Positions 56,485 to 64,000 of a DNA stretch of 64,000 nucleotides are shown here, in pieces (position 1 is the stretch's first letter; each line of letters starts with the position of its first letter). The notes under the pieces are model-generated. The model was not told the origin of the DNA, searched no databases, and saw only the letters and a program-made list of their open reading frames with translations. Source of the stretch: Rhodovulum sp. (GTDB lineage Bacteria; Pseudomonadota; Alphaproteobacteria; Rhodobacterales; Rhodobacteraceae). Location: the NCBI GenBank assembly GCA_020637615.1, contig JACKKC010000013.1:17050-81049 (forward strand). Direction: 5' to 3'. A program made the translations under genes and the position numbers.

Positions 56485-57669
56485 TCAGGCTTCGTCCAGA
56501 TCGACCCAGCGCCTTTCCTTCGAGGAAAGCTGCGCGGCCTCGATCACCCGCTGCACCTCGTAGCCTTCGCGAAAATCCGCAAAGGGCCGGTCGCCGCCGG
56601 CGATCGCCTCGAGGAAGCCGCCCACTTCGATCGTCTTGAGGTCGTTGAAGCCGATCTGATGCCCCGGAGCGACGCAGAAATTCCCGTAGGGCGGGTGCTG
56701 CGGCCCCGCCGCGATGGTCCGGAAGCCGTTGCGCGCGCCGTCGCTCTCGACCCTGAAATACTGCAGTTCGTTGAGGCGCTCCTGGGTGAAGACGAGCGCG
56801 CCCTTCTCCCCGGTCACCTCGAATTCGAGCTGCATCGTGCGGCCGGTCGCGGTCCAGGAAGCCTCGATCGTGCCGCTGCAGCCGCGCTCGAAATGGACGA
56901 GCAGGCGTGCCTGGTCGTCCACCTCGACGGGCCGTTGCTCGCTCGATCCGGGCGCGACGGGCCGCGCGGGGACGACGGTCTCGACATCGCCGCAGACCCG
57001 ATCGATCGGCCCGAGCAGGAAGCGCGCCATGTTGACGATATGGCTGCCGAGATCCATCAGGGCGCCGCCGCCGCCATCGGACGCCAGGCGCCAGGTCCAG
57101 GGCGTCGCGGGGTCGCACATGTAGCCTTCGGCATGGATGCCGCGAAAGCCGGTGATCCGGCCGAGCTCGCCCGCGGCGATCATTTCCCGGGCCAGCGCGA
57201 GGACCGGATTGCGGATGTAGTTGAAGCCGACCTGGGTCACGACGCCGGCGCCTTCGGCGGCCGCGACCATGGCATGCGCATCGGCGAGCGTGGTCGCCAG
57301 AGGCTTCTCGCAATAGCAATGCTTGCCGGCCTCGACGCAAGCGAGGGCGATCGGGGCATGCAGCGCGTTCGGCGTGGTGATCGAGACCGCCTCGATCGCC
57401 GGATCCGCGATGACGGATCTCCAGTCGCTGGAATGGCGCCGGAAGCCCAGGCGGCGCGCGGCATCGGCCGCCTCGCTTTCGCCGGCGCCGACGATCGTGT
57501 CGAGCACCACCGGCCGCGGCAGGTCGAAGATGCCCCCGACCATGCGGTAGCCGAGCGCATGGGTCCTGGCCATGAAGCCCGTGCCGATCACGGCCACATG
57601 CAGGGGCGCGCCGGCCGGCGCCGACGGCCCGGCCTGGCCGCCGGTGCCGAAAAGCACGTTGGCCGTCAT
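56485..57669 (-). CDS. Gfo/Idh/MocA-family dehydrogenase
   Basis: A 394-residue NAD(P)-dependent oxidoreductase: nucleotide loop VIGTGFMARTHA, EKPLATT with the catalytic Lys, and DLGSHIVNM with the Asp-His pair. Family members oxidise sugars, inositols and sugar acids. ATG overlaps the stop of the next gene upstream by 4 bp, so the two are co-translated. Substrate unknown. Confidence 0.88.
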   Translation of the reverse strand: MTANVLFGTGGQAGPSAPAGAPLHVAVIGTGFMARTHALGYRMVGGIFDLPRPVVLDTIVGAGESEAADAARRLGFRRHSSDWRSVIADPAIEAVSITTPNALHAPIALACVEAGKHCYCEKPLATTLADAHAMVAAAEGAGVVTQVGFNYIRNPVLALAREMIAAGELGRITGFRGIHAEGYMCDPATPWTWRLASDGGGGALMDLGSHIVNMARFLLGPIDRVCGDVETVVPARPVAPGSSEQRPVEVDDQARLLVHFERGCSGTIEASWTATGRTMQLEFEVTGEKGALVFTQERLNELQYFRVESDGARNGFRTIAAGPQHPPYGNFCVAPGHQIGFNDLKTIEVGGFLEAIAGGDRPFADFREGYEVQRVIEAAQLSSKERRWVDLDEA

Positions 57670-58658
57670 GGCGCCACCCTGACCGGCAGGCCGGTCTCGC
57701 GCGAGCGCGTCGCCGCATCCGCGAGCTTCAGGGCCTTCACCCCGTCCGCGCCGGTCGGCTCGGGCCTCGTCCCGGTCCTGAGGCATTCGAGGAAGGCGTC
57801 GAGCTCGTTCCGGTAGGCGGCGGCGTAGCGCTCGAGGAAGAAGTTGAGCACGGGCGCCTGCAGGAAGCCGGCCTCGGTTGCCTGCTCGACGGTGGTCTCG
57901 TGGAGGTTCCCGGTGCGCAGCAGCCCCTTCGCGCCCAGCACCTCGACCCGCTGGTCGTGGCCGTAGGTCGCCCGGCGCGAGAGCGAGATCTGGCAGATCG
58001 CGCCGGAGGCGGTGCGCAGGAGCACGGCGGCGGTGTCGATGTCCCCCGCCGCGCCGATCTCCGGATCGACCATGCAGGATCCGAGGGCGAAGACCTCCGT
58101 GGGTTCCTCGCCGAGCAGGAAGCGCGCCGCGTCGAAATCGTGGATCATGGAATCCCGGTAGAGTCCGCCGGACCGCTTCACGTAGCTGACCGGCGGCGGG
58201 GCGGGGTCGCGCGAGGTGATCGTGACGATCTCGATCCTGCCGATCGCCCCCTCGCGGAGCCGGCGCGCGAGGGCGCCGAGATGCGGGTCGAAGCGCCGCT
58301 GGAACGCGAGCATCAGCGGCACGCCGGCGGCCTCGGCCTGGGCGACCGCCCGTTCGGCGCGCGGGACCGAGAGGTCGATCGGCTTTTCGCAGAAGATCGC
58401 CTTGCCGGCGCGGGCGCAGCGCTCGATCAGGTCGGCGTGGGTATCGGTGGGCGAGCAGATCAGCACCGCGTCGATCCCCTCGCCGTCGATGATCTCGTCG
58501 ACGGTGCGGAGCTCGGCCTTCGTGCGCGTCGCCAGCCGCTCCGCCGCGGCGGGATCGGGGTCGGTGAGCGCGACGAGACGCGCGTCGGGACTGGCTGCGG
58601 CATTGGTGCCGTGAATGATCCCGATGCGACCGGCGCCGATGAGTCCGAGACGGTGCAT
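57666..58658 (-). CDS. Gfo/Idh/MocA-family dehydrogenase, inositol 2-dehydrogenase-like
   Basis: A 330-residue enzyme: LIGAGRIGIIHG, CEKPIDL, FQRRFDPH, and GGLYRDSMIHDFDAARFLLGE (shown in part), as in IolG, which oxidises myo-inositol to scyllo-inosose. No other iol genes lie in the window, so scyllo-inositol or another polyol remains possible. First gene of its operon, divergent from thiD across 191 bp. Confidence 0.85.
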   Translation of the reverse strand: MHRLGLIGAGRIGIIHGTNAAASPDARLVALTDPDPAAAERLATRTKAELRTVDEIIDGEGIDAVLICSPTDTHADLIERCARAGKAIFCEKPIDLSVPRAERAVAQAEAAGVPLMLAFQRRFDPHLGALARRLREGAIGRIEIVTITSRDPAPPPVSYVKRSGGLYRDSMIHDFDAARFLLGEEPTEVFALGSCMVDPEIGAAGDIDTAAVLLRTASGAICQISLSRRATYGHDQRVEVLGAKGLLRTGNLHETTVEQATEAGFLQAPVLNFFLERYAAAYRNELDAFLECLRTGTRPEPTGADGVKALKLADAATRSRETGLPVRVAP

Positions 58659-58849
58659 GGCAATTCCCCCTGGGTGACCGGGCCTTCGGGCGGAAGGTCC
58701 GGATCCATGTCGCAGACATCGCCCCGCTTGACCAGCGCGCTCGCGGGCGGGCGCCGTCTTGCATTCCCCGGCGGGGGGATCGAAACACGGGGGGGCGCGA
58801 CGGCGCCGGCGGGGCGCGGCGGATTGTCCGCGAAGGGGGTTACCGGGTC

Positions 58850-59662
58850 ATGATCGCCAATGTTCTGAGCATCGCCGGCACCGATCCCACGGGCGGTGCG
58901 GGCATTCACGCCGACATCAAGACGGTCTCGGCCCTCGGGGCCTATGCCATGGCGGCGGTGACCGCGGTCGTGGCGCAGAACACGCGCGGCGTCCGCTCCT
59001 TCGTCGCCCTCGACCCCGATTTCGTCGGCGAGCAGATCGATGCGGTCTTCGACGACGTGCGGGTGGATGCGGTCAAGGTCGGCATGGTGGCCAATGCGCG
59101 CATCGCCGAGACCATCGCGGGACGGTTGAAGCGCCACGCGGCCCGCAACGTCGTGCTCGATCCCGTCATGGTGGCCAAGAGCGGCCATCACCTGCTGGAG
59201 CCCGACGCGGTTTCCGCGATCCGCGAGCATCTGGTGCCGCTCGCCACCGTCATCACCCCCAACCTTCCCGAAGCCGGCGTGCTGCTCGGCGCCGACGAGG
59301 CCTGGAGCTTGGCGCTGATGCGCGAGCGGGTGGGCGATCTCTTGGCTCTCGGGCCCGACTGGGTCCTGCTCAAGGGCGGCCATCTGGACGGATCGAAAGA
59401 AAGCACCGACCTGCTGCACGGGCCATCGGGGACGGTCGAGTTCTCGGCGCCGCGGATCCGCACCCGGAACGACCACGGCACCGGCTGCACGCTTTCGGCC
59501 GCGATCGCGGCGCTCCTGCCCACGCGTCCGGTCGAGGAGAGCGTGCGCGAGGCCAAGGCCTATATGCACGAGGCGCTTGCCGCCAGCGGGGCGCTCAAGG
59601 TCGGCCAGGGGCACGGGCCGCTGCACCATTTCCACCGGCTCTGGGGCGGCCGCCCGCTATAG
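58850..59662 (+). CDS. thiD: Hydroxymethylpyrimidine/phosphomethylpyrimidine kinase
   Basis: A 270-residue ribokinase-fold kinase: IAGTDPTGGAGIHADIKT at the start, DPVMVAKSGH, and NDHGTGCTLSAAIAA with the catalytic Asp/Gly anion hole. Makes HMP-diphosphate for thiamine synthesis. It has its own upstream region; no TPP riboswitch is visible there, unlike the thiC operon. Convergent with thiE. Confidence 0.95.
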   Translation: MIANVLSIAGTDPTGGAGIHADIKTVSALGAYAMAAVTAVVAQNTRGVRSFVALDPDFVGEQIDAVFDDVRVDAVKVGMVANARIAETIAGRLKRHAARNVVLDPVMVAKSGHHLLEPDAVSAIREHLVPLATVITPNLPEAGVLLGADEAWSLALMRERVGDLLALGPDWVLLKGGHLDGSKESTDLLHGPSGTVEFSAPRIRTRNDHGTGCTLSAAIAALLPTRPVEESVREAKAYMHEALAASGALKVGQGHGPLHHFHRLWGGRPL

Positions 59663-59833
59663 AGCGCCCCAGATCCGGGCCGGCAAGGGCGAGGCATTGC
59701 CTCGCGCCGGTTCGTCGGTTTGAGCGCGCGAGTCCGGAGACCGAGGAAGGTCGGGCCGCACCGTCGGTGGGTAATCCGCGCCAGATCCGCGAAGAGAGGC
59801 GGCGCCACGGGGCCGGGCGCCTGTTCGAGACGA

Positions 59834-60478
59834 TCACCCGGAGGTCGTGCGCCAGTTCAGGATCGCCGCGGACAGGGCTCTCGCCGCGGCTTCGGGATCG
59901 GGCTGGCCGCAGATGGCGGAGACCACCGCCATGCCGGCGGCGCCGGCGTCGAGCACGGGCGGGACATGCGCGGCCTTCAGGCCGCCGATGGCGACCGAGG
60001 GCACGGGGCTGATCGCGGCGAGCCTGGCGAGGCCGTCGAATCCGATCGGCGGCTTGTGGTCGGGCTTGGTCGGCGTGGCGAAGACGGGCCCGACCCCGAC
60101 ATAATCGACGTCCGCCGGATCGACCGCGCGGGCGGCCGCCTCGGTCTCGACAGAGAGGCCGAGGATGCGCCCCCGTCCGATCCGCTGGCGCGCCGCGCCC
60201 GTCGGCATGTCGTCCTGCCCCAGATGGAGCCCCTCGGCCTCGACGGCGAGCGCCGCTTCGAGATCGTCGTTGACGATCAGGGGCACGCCGCTTCCGGCCA
60301 GCGCCGCCTTGAGCGCCCGGCCCACCTCGACGAGCCCCTCGGTACCGGCGGCCTTGTCGCGCAGCTGGACGATCGTCGCCCCGCCGGAGACGGCGGCGCG
60401 CGCCGTCTCGACCATGGAATGCAGGCGGCAGAGGTCGGGGTCGAGCACGAGGTAGAGCGACAGGTCCGGCCCTCTCAT
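59834..60478 (-). CDS. thiE: Thiamine-phosphate synthase
   Basis: A 214-residue TIM-barrel enzyme that joins HMP-diphosphate and the thiazole phosphate. Seen: GGATIVQLRDKAA, VNDDLEAAL, GLHLGQDDM, YVGVGPVFATPTKPDH, VAIGGL and MAVVSAI. Last gene of the thiC-thiM-thiE minus-strand set, separated from thiM by 127 bp containing a hairpin. Confidence 0.95.
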   Translation of the reverse strand: MRGPDLSLYLVLDPDLCRLHSMVETARAAVSGGATIVQLRDKAAGTEGLVEVGRALKAALAGSGVPLIVNDDLEAALAVEAEGLHLGQDDMPTGAARQRIGRGRILGLSVETEAAARAVDPADVDYVGVGPVFATPTKPDHKPPIGFDGLARLAAISPVPSVAIGGLKAAHVPPVLDAGAAGMAVVSAICGQPDPEAAARALSAAILNWRTTSG

Positions 60479-60530
60479 GCGCGTTCCACCTGAACGGCGC
60501 GCGAGGAAGCCGTGGCTCCCGCCCGTGCGC

Positions 60531-60550
60531 CGGCACGGGCAGCGCCCGCC
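60531..60550. other. Stem-loop and repeat fragment between thiM and thiE
   Basis: GCCCGTGC-GCCG-GCACGGGC, an 8-bp stem. Directly after it GGGCAGCGCCC and CCGCCAGGCGG recall the core of repeat family 2. It lies in the intercistronic RNA upstream of thiE. Confidence 0.5.
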
Positions 60551-60605
60551 CGTCCGCCAGGCGGCCGTTGCCCACGCTTCCCGATGGGATCAACCGGAAA
60601 GCGCA

Positions 60606-61400
60606 TCATGCCGCTGCGATCCTCGCATCCGCGTCGAGGGAGGCGGCGTCGAGCGCGTGCAGGGCGTCGAGGAACCGCACGGCGAAGGACCCGGGGCCCT
60701 CGGCCCCGCGCCCGGCGGCTTCGCCCGCCGCCGCGAAGGCGGCGAGTGCGGCGGCGGTGGCGTCGAGCGGTTCCTCCGGCGCGACCGCGGCAAAGGCGCC
60801 GACCAGCCCGGTCAGCGAGCAGCCGAGCGCCGTCACCCTCGGCATGAGGGGCGATCCGCCGTGGATCCGCAGCGATTTCCGCCCGTCGGTGACGAAATCC
60901 ACCGGCCCGGTGACGGCGACCACCGCGCCGCGCGCGGCGGCGAGTTGGCGGGCGGCCTCCTCGGCAAGCTCCACGGGATCGCCGCTGTCGACGCCCCGGC
61001 CCGAGCCCTGGCCGCCCGCGAGCGCGATGATCTCGGAGGCATTGCCGCGGATGATCGCCGGGCGCAGGTCGAGCAGCTCCCCCACGGACTGCCGGCGCAG
61101 GGCGGTGGCGAAATGGGCGACCGGATCGAGCACCCAGGGCTTGCCGGCGGCCGCTGCCCCGGTGGCGGCGGCCTTCATGCCGCCGATCCAGGCCGGCGAG
61201 AGGGTGCCGATATTGATGGTCAGAGCACCGGCGAGGCCCGCGAATTCGCCGGCCTCCTCCTCGGCATGGACCATCGCCGGCGAGGCCCCGGCCGCGAGCA
61301 GGACGTTGGCCGCCACGTTCATCGCCACGTAATTGGTGATGCATTGCACCAGCGGGGCGGTTTCGCGCAGGGCCGCGAGGAGCACGGAAGGTGTCGGCAT
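60606..61400 (-). CDS. thiM: Hydroxyethylthiazole kinase
   Basis: A 264-residue ribokinase-like enzyme that phosphorylates the salvaged thiazole alcohol. Seen: QCITNYVAMNVAANVLLAAGASPAM, TINIGTL, LDPVA, GNASEI and TALGCSLTGL with the anion-hole Gly-Cys. Starts 3 bp after the thiC stop. Confidence 0.95.
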   Translation of the reverse strand: MPTPSVLLAALRETAPLVQCITNYVAMNVAANVLLAAGASPAMVHAEEEAGEFAGLAGALTINIGTLSPAWIGGMKAAATGAAAAGKPWVLDPVAHFATALRRQSVGELLDLRPAIIRGNASEIIALAGGQGSGRGVDSGDPVELAEEAARQLAAARGAVVAVTGPVDFVTDGRKSLRIHGGSPLMPRVTALGCSLTGLVGAFAAVAPEEPLDATAAALAAFAAAGEAAGRGAEGPGSFAVRFLDALHALDAASLDADARIAAA

Positions 61401-61403
61401 CGC

Positions 61404-63212
<1,809 letters not shown>

Positions 63213-63314
63213 GTCGAGGCCCCTCGCGTCATCGCATCGGAGACCCAGCTCTGACCGGAAGGAAGGAGGACGCCCCTTGAAAGGATCGGTCGCGCGACCG
63301 GCGAGGCATCCGCA

Positions 63315-63412
63315 CCATCCCTACGCCAGTATGAACTGGATCAGGTTCGTCGGGTCCCTGCGCTGCCTCGCGGCCCAGCAGAATCTCAGCCCCTTGTCGG
63401 GACACCCCTGGT
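63315..63412 (-). ncRNA. TPP riboswitch (THI element) of the thiC operon
   Basis: Read on the minus strand it has, in order, a 5' GGGGTGTC arm, the pyrimidine-binding CTGAGA (63389-63384), a variable helix, ACGAACCTGATC (GATCAGGTT at 63339-63347 on the plus strand), CAGTTCATACTGGCGTAGGG and GGTGC closing the helix. These are the universal landmarks. TPP binding would turn down thiC, thiM and thiE. Confidence 0.93.
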
Positions 63413-63421
63413 GAGAGTCGG

Positions 63422-63450
63422 AGAGTGCGAAGTGGCGCGGGGGATGTCAA
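63422..63450 (-). promoter_or_regulatory. Putative promoter of the thiC operon
   Basis: A consensus TTGACA -35 (63450-63445, minus strand) stands 33 bp upstream of the riboswitch. At 17-bp spacing the -10 is a weak CACTCT (63427-63422). Confidence 0.45.
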
Positions 63451-63623
63451 TCGCCGGTTTCGCGCCGGGAGGGCCCGCTGCCGTGGCCGCGCGCTTGCCG
63501 GCTTCGACGGTCGCCGGTCGATCGGCCGGGCCGTCGCCACGACGGGATCGCGGATCGAGCCGTAGGGGCCTAATCTGACCGCCGGGCGCGGTCCCGTGCC
63601 GCCTGCAGGAGGGGAGATGTGCC

Positions 63624-64000
63624 GTGACGCTGATCGATCATGCCAGCCAGGCCCGTGAGGACTGGCGTCCGGGCGTTTCGACGCGCATGCGCGTCTCGGC
63701 GCTGACCGGCGCCTCGGCATTGTCGGTCTTCGAGCAATGGTGCGAGCCGGGGCTCGGCGCCCCGACCCATTGGCACGCGGTCGAGGAGGTCCTCACGGTG
63801 CTGTCGGGCGAGGCCGAGATCTGGATGGACGGGGAGAGGGTTCTGGCAAGGGCGGGTCAATCGGCCCTGATACCTGCGGGAAGCCGCCACGGCTTCCGCA
63901 ACGCCGGGAACGGGGAGTTGCACATTCTGGCCGTCCTCGCCTCGCCCATTTTCGAGGCGCAATATGACGATGGTTCCGAGGTCACCCGGCGCTGGATGCT
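63624..64000 (+). CDS. Cupin-domain protein, 3' end beyond window
   Basis: At least 125 residues, incomplete at the right edge. A cupin barrel with THWHAVEEVLTVLSGEAEIW (His-x-His and Glu of metal motif 1, shown to 20 residues) and PAGSRHGFRNAGN (motif 2 His). GTG at 63624 is set by GGAGGGGAG eight bases before. Could bind a metal and a small ligand; a role in regulation or carbohydrate modification cannot be told from this. Confidence 0.75.
   Translation, partial: MTLIDHASQAREDWRPGVSTRMRVSALTGASALSVFEQWCEPGLGAPTHWHAVEEVLTVLSGEAEIWMDGERVLARAGQSALIPAGSRHGFRNAGNGELHILAVLASPIFEAQYDDGSEVTRRWM

Noticed and set aside
58659..58849. TPP riboswitch upstream of thiD
   Set aside because: No CTGAGA or AACCTGATC landmarks on the plus strand in this gap.

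Overview
The window is very GC-rich and densely coded, and points to an alphaproteobacterium, most likely of the Rhodobacterales/Paracoccaceae. Three things support this: a complete beta-hydroxyaspartate-cycle cluster of the kind described in Paracoccus denitrificans, a LexA box of the alphaproteobacterial GTTC-N7-GTTC type, and an HslV with the short alphaproteobacterial propeptide. It looks chromosomal. I saw no phage genes, transposases, CRISPR array, rRNA or tRNA.

Layout. 1-2.3 kb: a broken imuB behind an intact SOS box, then an MFS carrier. 2.3-9.4 kb: 8-oxoguanine deaminase, a transporter-fused histidine kinase and a small membrane protein on the minus strand, divergent from acetyl-CoA synthetase; then an I78-type lipoprotein. 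9.5-15.4 kb: bhcABCD (minus) with divergent bhcR, which assimilate glyoxylate to oxaloacetate. 15.4-18.8 kb: amidohydrolase, purine nucleoside phosphorylase and an MFS carrier. 19-23 kb: hslU and hslV, separated by an MFS gene and a DM13 gene on the other strand. 23.2-34.3 kb (minus): a lipoprotein, an AidB-like acyl-CoA dehydrogenase, a MoxR/Bat operon headed by a PPK2 kinase, and an arylsulfatase. 34.7-35.5 kb: an inositol-monophosphatase-family enzyme. 35.8-43.3 kb (minus): a LacI-controlled operon joining a polyamine/iron-type ABC importer to nucleoside hydrolase, adenosine deaminase and a DMT carrier. 43.3-44.7 kb: an M20 amidohydrolase. 45.5-52.8 kb (plus): a Zn-methyltransferase-like UroD-family protein, a full dipeptide-type ABC importer and an atypical SDR. 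52.8-54.9 kb: an Lrp regulator divergent from a class-V PLP enzyme. 55.4-58.7 kb (minus): a gluconate-5-dehydrogenase-like SDR and two Gfo/Idh/MocA dehydrogenases. 58.8-63.4 kb: thiD and a TPP-riboswitch-controlled thiC-thiM-thiE operon. 63.6 kb to the end: a cupin protein cut by the window edge.

A theme links several blocks. Purine salvage and breakdown genes (8-oxoguanine deaminase, nucleoside phosphorylase, nucleoside hydrolase, adenosine deaminase, two or three carriers) lie around a pathway that consumes glyoxylate. Purine rings degraded through urate and allantoin release glyoxylate, so the region may couple purine-nucleoside use to carbon assimilation. That link is inference; the individual enzyme assignments are mostly firm.

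Two families of dispersed non-coding repeats sit in the intergenic gaps (about 9.5 and 55.2 kb; about 34.5 and 56.3 kb, with fragments near 23.1 and 60.5 kb). The least understood functional block is the 45.5-54.9 kb region. Apparent gene decay is seen at imuB and in the 3' end of batD.
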